Source: Prochlorococcus sp. AG-402-B05 (GTDB lineage Bacteria; Cyanobacteriota; Cyanobacteriia; PCC-6307; Cyanobiaceae). From it: 64,000 nucleotides of DNA. Below the pieces are notes generated by a model, which was not told where the DNA came from, ran no database searches, and saw only the letters and a program-made list of their open reading frames with translations. This document shows, one piece after another, positions 56,069-64,000 of this stretch; position 1 is the stretch's first letter; each line of letters opens with the position of its first letter. The stretch covers positions 1-64,000 of the forward strand of contig QCHK01000002.1 of the NCBI GenBank assembly GCA_003279635.1, given 5' to 3'. A program made the position numbers and the translations under genes.

Positions 56069-57103
56069 TTATTTGTCAATACATGCATTTAATTGAGAGA
56101 GTATTTCTTCTTTATCTAATTCTTTTCCAATAAAGACGAGCTGATTATTTCTTTCCTCTCCCCATTCACTATCTTCAATAGAAATTCTTTTTCCAGCAAG
56201 GTGAAAGACATGTCTCCTTTCGCTTTCGCTGAACCAAAGAATACCCTTTGCTCTGAAAACATTACTTTTTAATTGATTGTCTAGAAAATATTGGAATTTT
56301 CTAAGAGAGAAAGGTTCTTTAGTTTGAAAAGACACAGAAAGAAAATCTTCAATTTTATTATCTTCCTCTAAGTGTTCATGTTTATGAGAGTGTTCATGTT
56401 TATGAGAGTGTTCATGAACCGATTCTTTTTGATTAATTAGATCAGTTTCAAATAGACCCACACTTAATAATAGATTCAGAGGAATATTTCCTTTAATGCT
56501 TTTTAAGATTCTCACATCATTTTTTATTTCTTTTAACTTCTCTATGGTTTCTTCTATATTTTTATTAGTTACTAAATCACATTTGTTTAGAAGTAAAATA
56601 TCACCATAGATTACCTGTGATCTTCCTATTGAACTTTCTAAAGCAACATCATTAAAGTTCTCAGCATCAATTAGAGTTATAATTGAGTCTAATCTTGTTT
56701 GATCTCTTAACTCACTTCCAAGTAATGTCATCGCAACTGGAAGAGGATCGGCTAATCCTGTAGTTTCAATGATAATGTAGTCTAACTTCTTGTTGACATT
56801 AATTAACTTTTCTATTGCTTCTACTAACTCACCATTTATAGAGCAACAAATACATCCATTACTTAGTTCTACCATTTCTTCATCAGTCTTAATTATTAAC
56901 TCATTATCAATTCCTATTTCACCAAACTCGTTAACTAATACAGCTGTCTTTATACCTTCCTGATTAGTAAGTATATGATTTAATAAAGTTGTTTTACCTG
57001 AGCCTAAAAACCCTGATATAATTGTAATAGGTATATTTGTTTTGGAAACTATATTTTTTTTAAGATTAGATTCGCTAGTGTTCATTTTAATTGTAGTAAA
57101 CAA
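56069..57103 (-). CDS. CobW/COG0523 GTP-dependent metallochaperone with His-rich loop
   Basis: A 344-residue P-loop GTPase: Walker A GFLGSGKTTLLNH (about 33-45), the metal-binding CxCC motif in NGCICCSINGEL (about 83-94), and NKCD (about 173-176). A histidine loop, HEHSHKHEHSHKHEH (about 230-244), links to the CobW C-terminal domain (FQTKEPFSLRKFQYFLDNQL). The family hands over metals such as Zn or Co; which one is used here cannot be read, but its place between phhB and an iron permease gene suggests metal-limited conditions. The loop is encoded by an 18-bp tandem repeat. Confidence 0.9.
   Translation of the reverse strand: MFTTIKMNTSESNLKKNIVSKTNIPITIISGFLGSGKTTLLNHILTNQEGIKTAVLVNEFGEIGIDNELIIKTDEEMVELSNGCICCSINGELVEAIEKLINVNKKLDYIIIETTGLADPLPVAMTLLGSELRDQTRLDSIITLIDAENFNDVALESSIGRSQVIYGDILLLNKCDLVTNKNIEETIEKLKEIKNDVRILKSIKGNIPLNLLLSVGLFETDLINQKESVHEHSHKHEHSHKHEHLEEDNKIEDFLSVSFQTKEPFSLRKFQYFLDNQLKSNVFRAKGILWFSESERRHVFHLAGKRISIEDSEWGEERNNQLVFIGKELDKEEILSQLNACIDK
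56373..56416 (-). repeat. 18-bp tandem repeat encoding the His-rich loop of the CobW protein
   Basis: TGTTCATGTTTATGAGAG is repeated exactly at 56373-56390 and 56391-56408, followed by the first eight bases of a third copy (56409-56416). On the coding strand it yields HSHKHE units. In-frame copy-number change would lengthen or shorten the metal-binding loop without breaking the gene. Confidence 0.9.
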
Positions 57104-57110
57104 TAATAAA

Positions 57111-57416
57111 TTAGTTCTTTATTAATTTATCAATAGACTCAGCAAGCTTTATATCATTGCTAGTGATTCCACCTTTGTCATGAGTTGTTAAATTGATTTT
57201 AACTTTATTATATGTATTCTGCCAATCTGGATGATGATCGATTTTCTCAGATAAAAGAGCGACCTTACTCATAAAGCCAAAAGCCTCAATGAAATTATCA
57301 AATTTAAATTCTTTCTTTATCATTTTATTGTCTATTATCCAAGACGGATTCTTTTCTATAAAAGAATCTAGTTGCTTTTTCTCTATTAAGGAAACCATGG
57401 GTTTTTCATACTTCAC
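57111..57416 (-). CDS. phhB: Pterin-4a-carbinolamine dehydratase
   Basis: A 101-residue protein. The family signature appears as [20 protein letters not shown] (about 56-75), with the catalytic HHP histidines, followed by [20 protein letters not shown]. It dehydrates pterin-4a-carbinolamine and is often linked to folate or pterin metabolism; in this setting a neighbour of a CobW protein is a known zinc-stress association in other bacteria. It is 1 bp from yjbQ and 7 bp from the CobW gene. Confidence 0.92.
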   Translation of the reverse strand: MKYEKPMVSLIEKKQLDSFIEKNPSWIIDNKMIKKEFKFDNFIEAFGFMSKVALLSEKIDHHPDWQNTYNKVKINLTTHDKGGITSNDIKLAESIDKLIKN

Positions 57417-57417
57417 T

Positions 57418-57879
57418 TTAATTTAAATCAAAATCACCAATTGCATGTAATTGTAATGACCTTGATTTATTTGATGCTCTATGTTCCCATATATAGATGG
57501 CTTGCCATAAGCCTATTTCTAATTTACCATTAACAACACTAAAGCTTAAATTATTAGAAGTAAGCATTGTTCTTATATGAGCAGGCATATCGTCTAAACC
57601 TTCTTCTGAATGAAGATATTCTATTTTTTTACGACTTCTGTCAATGGGATAAACTCCCTCCTCTGGCACAATAGCATTCATGTAAGCTGATAGGTCTTTA
57701 AGAACATTAATATCCGCATTTTCATTTATAATTAAACTACAGCTTGTATGCTTTAGAAAAATAAGAAGTATTCCTTTTTTAAGCTTTTTATATTTGATCC
57801 AATTATTAATGTTTTTTGTTATGTCAATAAAACCTTGTCCCTTCGTCTTAAAATCTATAGTTGATAAAACCTGTTCCAT
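57418..57879 (-). CDS. yjbQ: YjbQ family protein (UPF0047)
   Basis: A 153-residue protein of the YjbQ/UPF0047 family. [20 protein letters not shown] with its conserved Thr-Ser-Cys and [20 protein letters not shown] followed by [16 protein letters not shown], with the C-terminal WEHR, match the family well. A weak thiamine-phosphate synthase activity has been reported for relatives, but its real role is uncertain. It appears to be the first gene of the leftward yjbQ-phhB-cobW-futB run; an inverted repeat lies 17 bp upstream. Confidence 0.9.
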   Translation of the reverse strand: MEQVLSTIDFKTKGQGFIDITKNINNWIKYKKLKKGILLIFLKHTSCSLIINENADINVLKDLSAYMNAIVPEEGVYPIDRSRKKIEYLHSEEGLDDMPAHIRTMLTSNNLSFSVVNGKLEIGLWQAIYIWEHRASNKSRSLQLHAIGDFDLN

Positions 57880-57895
57880 TTCTAATAAACTGTCT

Positions 57896-57924
57896 AACCT
57901 GACTGTATTAAATACTAACAGGTT
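57896..57924 (-). promoter_or_regulatory. Inverted repeat upstream of the yjbQ-phhB-cobW-futB run
   Basis: AACCTG (57896-57901) and CAGGTT (57919-57924) form the outer arms of an interrupted palindrome whose centre, GTAT-TAA-ATAC, is a second, inner palindrome. It lies 17 bp before the yjbQ start and overlaps a TAATAC-like -10 on the minus strand. It could be an operator for a metal regulator, but it does not match the cyanobacterial Zur-box pattern I know. Confidence 0.4.
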
Positions 57925-58109
57925 TGTTCCTTTCTTATTAAGTTAAGTATTTTGAATCTGATCTTGAAAAAAAGATATAAGCTGTTTGATTCTTAAATCA
58001 TGAATAATTTAATTAAGAACTTAGGATTTAAATTATTTAAAATTGGTCAAATATTGATCTCTTTTCATCCATTTGATATTAACATTACACAAATATCAAA
58101 TGGAATACT

Positions 58110-59639
58110 TTGTCAAAGTCTGCTTGGCAACTTTTGGGTGGTTACCTAAAAGATACGCAGTTGTTGGGATCTATACAAAGCACTCTCTACTGGGATCAAA
58201 ATACATCTATGCCTATTGCTGGTTCCACTTGGAGAGGAGAGCAATTAAGTCTTTTAGCTAAGCAACTTCATGCAAGACAAAGTTCTGAACAGTTCGAAAT
58301 TTTAATAAAAGAAGCTAAATCTGAACTTCAAAATTTAAAAGAAAAAGACGATTTTGAATCACAACTTATGACAGATAGGTTTAGAAATATTGAGTTGCTT
58401 GAGCAAGATTTCAATAGACAGAAAAGTTTGGATCCTAAATTGGTTGTTGAGCTTGCAACATCAAAGTCTGAAGGTTATATGTGTTGGCAGGAAGCTAGGA
58501 AGAATAATGATTTCAAAAGTTTTTCTCCTGCGCTTAAGAAATTAATTTCATTACGAACAGAACAATCTAATCAGCTCGGTGAAGATAGAAGTTGCTGGGA
58601 GACACTTGCCCAACCTTTTGAACCCAACTTAACGATTAATCGTGTAAGCGAACTATTTGAACCTTTAAAAAAAAGATTGCCAGAATTGATTCATAAGGCT
58701 GAGACAATAACCAACAAAAAGAGGAAAAAATGGGATTTAGCAATTAGCGATCAAGAAAAACTCTGTCAAATACTTTTAAATGATTGGTCTAGGGATCCTT
58801 CTAACACCGCTATAGCTAAGTCCCCTCATCCCTTCTCTATAACTTTAGGTCCCGATGATTATCGAATTACGACTCGAATAGTTAAAGGTCAGCCACTTTC
58901 CTGCTTATTGGCTACTGCCCATGAGTGGGGACATTCTCTTTACGAACAAGGCCTGCCTTCTGAAAGTCACCAATGGTTTGCATGGCCGCTAGGTCAAGCT
59001 ACCTCTATGGCTGTACATGAGAGCCAATCTCTGTTTTGGGAAAATAGAATTGCTAGGAGCTTTTCATTTGCAAAGTCTTTTTGGCATCATTTTGAGAATG
59101 CAGGTGCTCCAATTCACTCTGGAGATGATTTATGGATCAATCTAAATCCATTTACTCCAGGATTGAATCGAGTAGAGGCCGATGAACTCAGTTATGGCTT
59201 GCACATAATGATTAGGACTGACTTGGAAATTGATCTTCTAGAGAGAGGGCTTTCGGTAGACGATCTACCTAATGAATGGAATAAAAGGTATTTGAACCTT
59301 CTAGGTGTTTCTCCAGAAAATGATATTGAAGGATGTTTGCAAGATGTGCACTGGAGCGAAGGGATGTTTGGTTATTTTCCTTCTTATTTGCTTGGTCATC
59401 TTATTAGCGCTCAGTTAACAAAAACTCTTGAAGAAGATTTAGGAAAAATTGAAAATATTATTGAATCTAAGGAAATCAGTAAAATATTGGGTTGGCTTCG
59501 CAAAAATGTTCATCATTATGGGAGAAGTTTAGATTCCGAGGAACTTGTCAAGGAGGTCTCTGGGGCAACATTATCACCAAATTATTTTCTTGATTACTTA
59601 GATAATAAACTTGAAAAGCTTTCTAAAATCGCTTATTAA
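58110..59639 (+). CDS. Carboxypeptidase M32 (Taq type)
   Basis: A 509-residue zinc metallopeptidase removing C-terminal amino acids from peptides in the cytoplasm. The zinc motif HEWGH is in LLATAHEWGHSLYEQG (about 270-285), a variant of the family's HExxH; the third ligand Glu is in AVHESQSLFWENRIARS (about 307-323). TPGLNRVEADELSYGLHIMI and the C-terminal GYFPSYLLGHLISAQL are also family features. Translation probably begins at TTG 58110, matching the conserved first helix. Length is typical. Confidence 0.93.
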   Translation: MSKSAWQLLGGYLKDTQLLGSIQSTLYWDQNTSMPIAGSTWRGEQLSLLAKQLHARQSSEQFEILIKEAKSELQNLKEKDDFESQLMTDRFRNIELLEQDFNRQKSLDPKLVVELATSKSEGYMCWQEARKNNDFKSFSPALKKLISLRTEQSNQLGEDRSCWETLAQPFEPNLTINRVSELFEPLKKRLPELIHKAETITNKKRKKWDLAISDQEKLCQILLNDWSRDPSNTAIAKSPHPFSITLGPDDYRITTRIVKGQPLSCLLATAHEWGHSLYEQGLPSESHQWFAWPLGQATSMAVHESQSLFWENRIARSFSFAKSFWHHFENAGAPIHSGDDLWINLNPFTPGLNRVEADELSYGLHIMIRTDLEIDLLERGLSVDDLPNEWNKRYLNLLGVSPENDIEGCLQDVHWSEGMFGYFPSYLLGHLISAQLTKTLEEDLGKIENIIESKEISKILGWLRKNVHHYGRSLDSEELVKEVSGATLSPNYFLDYLDNKLEKLSKIAY

Positions 59640-59733
59640 AATATACTTTTTCTAGCATAAAAATTAATTAGAGCATATTTCTTGTTGAAACTTTTTTTAA
59701 TTATCTGCCACAACATCATTTGCATTTGCTGCG

Positions 59734-60354
59734 TTGATTTACCATGTAAGAACACAAAAAAATACTATGGCTAACCTTGACCAAGCACCTAGCAGAACAA
59801 TGCCTAATCTGCTTCATGTATTACCTGCGTTTGCCAATGAATCTGAACTTAAAGTCAATACAATTGTTGAGTTAAATTCAAATACTATAAATAAATACGA
59901 GCTTATTACTGAAACCGGGCATTTAAAGCTTGATCGAGTTGGATATTCATCTCTCTCCTACCCATTTGCTTATGGATGTCTTCCACGTACTTGGGATGAA
60001 GACGGAGACCCATTAGATATCGAAATTGTGAATGTTACAGAGCCTTTGGTTCCCGGTTCAATTGTTGAGGCAAGGATTATAGGAATAATGACTTTTGATG
60101 ATGGAGGTGAAGTTGACGACAAAGTTATTGGCGTAATAGCCGATGACAAGAGGATGGATCACATACAAAGCTTTGAACAATTAGGTAAGCATTGGATTAA
60201 TGAAACAACTTATTATTGGGAGCATTATAAGGATCTTAAAAAGCCAGGAACTTGTACTGTAAATGGTTTCTTTGGTGTTGAAAAAGCAGTTCAGATTATT
60301 AAATCCTGCGAGGAGCGTTACTTATCTGAAATAGATCCTAATTTAATTAATTAG
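59734..60354 (+). CDS. ppa: Inorganic pyrophosphatase (family I)
   Basis: The ATG at 59767 (MANLDQAPSRTMPNL, 195 residues) is preferred to the TTG at 59734, since the conserved cyanobacterial N-terminus begins there. LKLDRVGYSSLSYPFAYGCL and the signature DEDGDPLDI, with its metal-binding Asp residues, identify a soluble family I pyrophosphatase. It hydrolyses pyrophosphate and drives biosynthesis forward. It is followed by hemC on the other strand, convergent at 14 bp. Confidence 0.96.
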   Translation: MIYHVRTQKNTMANLDQAPSRTMPNLLHVLPAFANESELKVNTIVELNSNTINKYELITETGHLKLDRVGYSSLSYPFAYGCLPRTWDEDGDPLDIEIVNVTEPLVPGSIVEARIIGIMTFDDGGEVDDKVIGVIADDKRMDHIQSFEQLGKHWINETTYYWEHYKDLKKPGTCTVNGFFGVEKAVQIIKSCEERYLSEIDPNLIN

Positions 60355-60368
60355 ATTTTATGAATGAT

Positions 60369-61322
60369 TTAGGCCCTTGCGGACTTGAATATCTCTTCGA
60401 GTATTTCTCCTGCTCCAAGGCCTTTTAATTCATTGGCTAAGTCTATGCCTATTTCCTCTGCGGAGCTTACCGATCCTTTTTTTATGTCTCTAATTAATCT
60501 TTTGCCATCTAAACTTGCGACCATTCCTTCAAGAATTAATTCATCGTTGTTAATTTCCGTTCTAACGCCTATTGGAACTTGACATCCTCCTTCAAGCTCT
60601 CTGAGGAAAGACCTTTCTGCTAAACATCTTTTAGATGTTGATTCGTGTTCAAGTGTTTTTAAAATATCTAACACCTCTTGTTGACCACTTACACATTCAA
60701 TACCAAGAGCTCCCTGTCCTACAGCATGGAGTGAAATATCTGTTGGAATTAACTGATGTATTCGATTAGCAAAACCAAGTCTTTGCAATCCAGCAGCAGC
60801 CAAGATAAGACAGTCATATACTCCTGAGTCAAGCTTTTCTAATCGTGTAATAACATTTCCTCGTACATCTTTAAAAACAAGATGTGGATAATGATATCGC
60901 AATTGAGCAAGCCTTCTTAAGGAACTAGTCCCAACTACAGAACCTTCTGGCAAAGTCTCTAGTTGGTGAATTCGATTTTTCTCGTTAACGACTAGCGCGT
61001 CTGAAGGATCTTCCCTTTGTGTGATGCAGCCAAGAATTAATCCCTCTGGAAGGTTCGTGGGTAAATCCTTAAGTGAGTGGACTGCAATTTCGGCATGACC
61101 AAGAAGCATTTGAGCTTCAAGCTCTTTAGTGAAAAGACCTTTATCTCCTATTTTTGCTAAAGCTACATCAAGTATTTTGTCACCCTGCGTAGCCATTGCT
61201 TCGATAGTAATAGCAAGATCAGGATGTGCTTTTTGTAGTTCATCTCGTACCCAGTTCGTCTGAACCATGGCCAGCTGGCTTCGGCGAGAGGCGATGCGCA
61301 GTTGGTCTAGTGTCATTAGCAA
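60369..61322 (-). CDS. hemC: Hydroxymethylbilane synthase (porphobilinogen deaminase)
   Basis: A 317-residue enzyme joining four porphobilinogens into hydroxymethylbilane for chlorophyll and haem. [49 protein letters not shown] and [16 protein letters not shown] are all typical. The dipyrromethane cofactor Cys is in [10 protein letters not shown] (about 243-252). Met3 (MTLDQLRI, 61316) is the more probable start. It is convergent with ppa and separated from rpoD by about 150 bp. Confidence 0.96.
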   Translation of the reverse strand: MLMTLDQLRIASRRSQLAMVQTNWVRDELQKAHPDLAITIEAMATQGDKILDVALAKIGDKGLFTKELEAQMLLGHAEIAVHSLKDLPTNLPEGLILGCITQREDPSDALVVNEKNRIHQLETLPEGSVVGTSSLRRLAQLRYHYPHLVFKDVRGNVITRLEKLDSGVYDCLILAAAGLQRLGFANRIHQLIPTDISLHAVGQGALGIECVSGQQEVLDILKTLEHESTSKRCLAERSFLRELEGGCQVPIGVRTEINNDELILEGMVASLDGKRLIRDIKKGSVSSAEEIGIDLANELKGLGAGEILEEIFKSARA

Positions 61323-61476
61323 ATATTTTCTATTTCTTTACCTTAAGCAGTCAACCTTACCAAATTAAAATTCTTGGAAAATAATTTAATAAGGTTGATG
61401 TGAAATGAAATCTATGATCTAAACAATTTTTTGTATTTGTTGCTTGGGAAAGTAAAGGTTATTTAGTTTAATTTTT

Positions 61477-62736
61477 TTAATTTAGCTTGATATATTCTTT
61501 AAGAACCCCGTTTCTATTTGGATGGCGAAGCTTTCTGAGAGCCTTAGCCTCTATTTGTCTAATCCTTTCTCTAGTTACATCAAAAATTTGTCCAATTTCT
61601 TCAAGGGTTTTCATTCTTCCATCATCTAAGCCATAACGAAGTCTTAGAACATCCCTCTCTCTGGGACTTAATGTAGCGAGAACACCCTCCAAATCTTCTC
61701 TTAATAAGGTTTTTGCCACATCTTGTTCAGGATTTTCTATGTCTGCTTCAATAAAGTCACCAAGTCTAGAATCTTCTTCTTTCCCGATAGGGGTCTCAAG
61801 AGAAATGGGGAGCTGAGCGCTTTTGGCAATGAATCTGAGTTTCTCAATCGTCATTTCCATGCTTTCGGCGATTTCTTCCTCGGTTGGTTTCCTTCCAAAC
61901 TCTTGACTTAAAACTTTAGTGGTTTTCTTGATCCTTGAAATTGTTTCGTATAAATGCACAGGCAAACGAATTGTTCTGCTTTGATCTGCAATTGCTCTAG
62001 TGATAGCCTGTCTTATCCACCAAGTAGCGTAAGTTGAGAATTTATATCCTTTCTCATGATCAAATTTTTCAGCTGCACGAATTAGACCAAGACTTCCTTC
62101 TTGAATAAGATCTTGAAAAGACAACCCTCTATTCATATATTTCTTGGCAATTGAAACTACTAATCGTAGATTCGATTGCACCATTTTTTCTTTTGCTCGT
62201 CTACCAAGCATTAATCGCCTGCGGAAGCGAGTTAATGGCATTTCTGCAAGAACTGCCCATTCTTTGACTGATGGAAAATGTCCATTCTCGCTTTCAAATT
62301 GTGCAGCTTCTTCCTCTAATTGAAGAAGATCTGCTATCTTTCTGGCTAATTCAATTTCTTCGTCTGGCCTGAGAAGTCTTATACGGCCAATCTCTTGTAG
62401 ATAAACCCTAATCGAGTCTTCGGTATAAACACCCTTTGGTCCTATTTTTATACTTGCTAAGGCTTTAGCTGCTGCTTCTTGAGCACTTGATAGAACAGAG
62501 GCATTATCCTCATCATCCAGATCGATATCTGCTTCAGGCACTTTATTTGCTTCAGCAATTAATTTATCCGCCTCTAGATCTAAATCAATTTTTAGATCAT
62601 TTGAAGATTCTTGAGGAAGAGTTTGGGTTTCTTTAGTCACGTTTACTTTGGCAGCTGTGTTTTTAATTTTTTTGGAATTGTTTTTAGTTTCCTGAGTAAT
62701 TGAAATATTTTTAGATGTCTGTTTTTCCTTTAACAT
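61477..62736 (-). CDS. rpoD: Principal RNA polymerase sigma factor (SigA type)
   Basis: A 419-residue group 1 sigma-70 factor. An acidic/lysine-rich N-terminus (1-95) precedes region 1.2 ([16 protein letters not shown]), region 2 ([20 protein letters not shown], then [20 protein letters not shown] and [19 protein letters not shown], which melts the -10 element), region 3 ([17 protein letters not shown]) and region 4 ([20 protein letters not shown] and [18 protein letters not shown], the -35 binding helix-turn-helix). Completeness and residue pattern favour the housekeeping factor over the group 2 alternatives. It diverges from priA across a 369-bp spacer. Confidence 0.95.
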   Translation of the reverse strand: MLKEKQTSKNISITQETKNNSKKIKNTAAKVNVTKETQTLPQESSNDLKIDLDLEADKLIAEANKVPEADIDLDDEDNASVLSSAQEAAAKALASIKIGPKGVYTEDSIRVYLQEIGRIRLLRPDEEIELARKIADLLQLEEEAAQFESENGHFPSVKEWAVLAEMPLTRFRRRLMLGRRAKEKMVQSNLRLVVSIAKKYMNRGLSFQDLIQEGSLGLIRAAEKFDHEKGYKFSTYATWWIRQAITRAIADQSRTIRLPVHLYETISRIKKTTKVLSQEFGRKPTEEEIAESMEMTIEKLRFIAKSAQLPISLETPIGKEEDSRLGDFIEADIENPEQDVAKTLLREDLEGVLATLSPRERDVLRLRYGLDDGRMKTLEEIGQIFDVTRERIRQIEAKALRKLRHPNRNGVLKEYIKLN

Positions 62737-63105
62737 GATTTACCCGATGGTTTTGTGGTCTGTTGCAGAGCTCAGGTTATTACCCGAAAAAATGGTAGGA
62801 ATCTCCTAGAGATAATATTTCAGGAAAAACTATTTAATTTGTAAAATTTCAACAAAAGCAATCTAATTTGAGATTGTCCTTAATCGGGATAAATCTTGCG
62901 AAAAATCACATGAAATCAATATGGACTTGAAATTATGAAAGATGTTTTGTTGAAGAATGGAAATGTGTAAGCAAGGAAGTCAGGGGATTTCTCAGACCGG
63001 CTTATCTCGGAATTGGAATTTTCCTATTCTTGATAAAGCTTCTAGTCTTCCCTCTGGGTGGAATTTTGCTAGTTCCACAACAACTTTAAAGTTGTTCACA
63101 ATCCA
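62737..63105. other. Divergent rpoD-priA spacer with a G+C-richer, hairpin-rich core
   Basis: By hand count, 62971-63080 has about 44% G+C (48 of 110), well above the surrounding spacers. It contains consecutive inverted repeats: CCC/GGG at 63050-63058, GTGGAA/TTCCAC (63058-63063 and 63073-63078), and an 18-bp palindrome (63079-63096). Short open frames cross it on both strands: plus 62963-63112 (49 codons, ending inside priA's first codons) and minus 63099-62992 (GTG start, 35 codons, VNNFKVVVELAKFHPEGRL...). It may be a conserved leader, a small RNA or a small gene; the choice cannot be made from one sequence. Confidence 0.45.
63079..63096. repeat. 18-bp perfect palindrome just before priA
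   Basis: AACAACTTTAAAGTTGTT is perfectly self-complementary and ends nine bases before the priA ATG. It could serve as a protein-binding operator or fold into a 7-bp hairpin with a TTAA loop. An adjoining GTGGAA/TTCCAC hairpin abuts it directly on the left. Confidence 0.6.
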
Positions 63106-64000
63106 ATGGTAGAAAAAATTTCTAAAGTCGGCAAGTATTTAAAAAATATGAATCCTTTTATATTTGATATTTGGTTACATGTAGGTCGTGAGGGGCGATG
63201 TTTTTCATATCAAGATGGAAATAATTTAGATATTGATTTAGGCGATGTTGTGACAGTGCGTCTGAAAGGGCAACGCATGCAAGGGTTGGTCGTTAAGAAG
63301 ATGAAAAAAAATATAAATAGTACACACCAAAATTTAAATAATTTTTTGCTTAATAATGTAGAAACATTGGTTCAAAAAGCAGCTATCAAAAAAGAATGGA
63401 GAGAGTGGCTAGAAGAAATTGCGCTTGATTTATATGTAAGTGATTTTCAGATGCTTAAGACCGCGTTACCTCCTGGTTGGTTAGGAAGGTCGAAACTATC
63501 GAATAGACCTAAAAAACTCTGGTGGGTAAAATTGTCTAACAATAATCATGAGGGAAAGATATCTTCTCGACAGATTGAGTTAAAGAAAAATCTTCTCTTA
63601 AATGGAGGGGGAAAATGGCAAAAGGATTTGGAGTCTGAAGGATTTTCTTCTGTATTGATTAGAAACTTTGTCTCAGTTGGTTGCGGAGAAAGAGAAAAAC
63701 GTCTTTTTCTTTTCAATTCTTTTGATAATGAAGAATCTAAGGATGAAAATATTTTAAAGATTGAGGAACCTCAACCTTTAACGCTAGAGCAAAAATTAGC
63801 AAAAGAAAAATATGAGTCTCTTGCAAATGGATCAGCTCTTTTGCTTTGGGGTGTTACTGGGTCTGGTAAGACGGAGGTATACCTACAAATTGCAGCGCTT
63901 GAGTTGTCTGAAAGTAGACATTGTCTTATCCTTACACCCGAAATTGGGTTGGTACCACAATTAGTTGACCGCTTTCGAAAAAGATTTGGGTTAAACGTTT
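63106..64000 (+). CDS. priA: Primosomal replication protein N' (PriA helicase), 3'-partial
   Basis: The frame runs off the right edge, giving about 298 residues. The N-terminal DNA-binding domain reads IWLHVGREGRCFSYQDG and VVTVRLKGQRMQGLVVKK. The helicase begins with Walker A LWGVTGSGKTEVYLQIAALE and motif Ia LTPEIGLVPQLVDRFRKRFG, both PriA-type. PriA restarts collapsed replication forks. ATG 63106 is used; a later ATG at 63148 would also keep all conserved sequence. A stop codon at 63070-63072 limits any earlier start. It diverges from rpoD. Confidence 0.93.
   Translation, partial: MVEKISKVGKYLKNMNPFIFDIWLHVGREGRCFSYQDGNNLDIDLGDVVTVRLKGQRMQGLVVKKMKKNINSTHQNLNNFLLNNVETLVQKAAIKKEWREWLEEIALDLYVSDFQMLKTALPPGWLGRSKLSNRPKKLWWVKLSNNNHEGKISSRQIELKKNLLLNGGGKWQKDLESEGFSSVLIRNFVSVGCGEREKRLFLFNSFDNEESKDENILKIEEPQPLTLEQKLAKEKYESLANGSALLLWGVTGSGKTEVYLQIAALELSESRHCLILTPEIGLVPQLVDRFRKRFGLNV

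Noticed and set aside
1-64000. CRISPR arrays, insertion sequences, integrase genes or attachment sites
   Set aside because: No regularly spaced direct repeats, transposase or integrase motifs, or tRNA-adjacent duplications were seen; both tRNA genes sit in core sequence.

Overview
The window reads as a chromosomal segment of a marine picocyanobacterium, most likely a low-light-adapted Prochlorococcus. The supporting signs are low G+C, very short intergenic spacers, cytochrome b6f genes (petC-petA), photosystem I genes (psaF-psaJ), a high-light-inducible (Hli) protein, glutamate-pathway tetrapyrrole genes (hemL, hemC), cobM and a principal sigma factor with cyanobacterial features. The strain assignment is an inference from gene content and protein style, not a database result.

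Region 1 (1-23158) is accessory-looking. All genes but the last point rightward: a large pentapeptide/Ig/cadherin protein cut by the left edge, a 650-residue relative of its C-terminal half, a 4157-residue giant protein, a parvulin-like prolyl isomerase, a type I secretion ABC transporter (cyclic-nucleotide-binding-like domain, degenerate C39 domain, ABC exporter) and an HlyD-type adaptor with an unusual 178-residue cationic N-terminal extension. A small DUF6447-like gene faces the end of this block. The two smaller secreted proteins each carry a paired dockerin-type calcium-loop module, and cohesin-like strands are visible in them and in the giant protein. I therefore infer a dedicated secretion locus for a calcium-dependent cell-surface assembly. 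No outer-membrane TolC-like partner is present.

Region 2 (23159-38610) is core metabolism. It holds fabG, ispD, an LD-carboxypeptidase, a UbiA prenyltransferase, ppx, a RodZ-like protein, a petC-petA-lgt-cobM run, a DUF3067 protein, tatC, an NFACT/RqcH protein, gmk, psaF-psaJ (psaJ is only 45 codons), tsaD and an hli gene.

Region 3 (38611-51082) holds a DUF1643 protein, a cation/proton antiporter, gltX, tRNA-Asp, tRNA-Trp, rplS, map, an SDR protein, a BioD/PTA-like protein, a DprA-like Rossmann protein, yajQ, a band-7 protein, hemL and xth.

Region 4 (51083-64000) includes larC, a flippase-like membrane protein, a leftward operon-like run (yjbQ, phhB, CobW GTPase, iron-permease futB), an M32 carboxypeptidase, ppa, hemC, rpoD and the 5' part of priA. 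Several convergent gene pairs overlap at their 3' ends (4-45 bp). Non-coding points of interest are a giant-gene start codon in a hairpin loop, a strong hairpin over the annotated tatC start, an inverted repeat before yjbQ, and a relatively G+C-rich, hairpin-rich rpoD-priA spacer.
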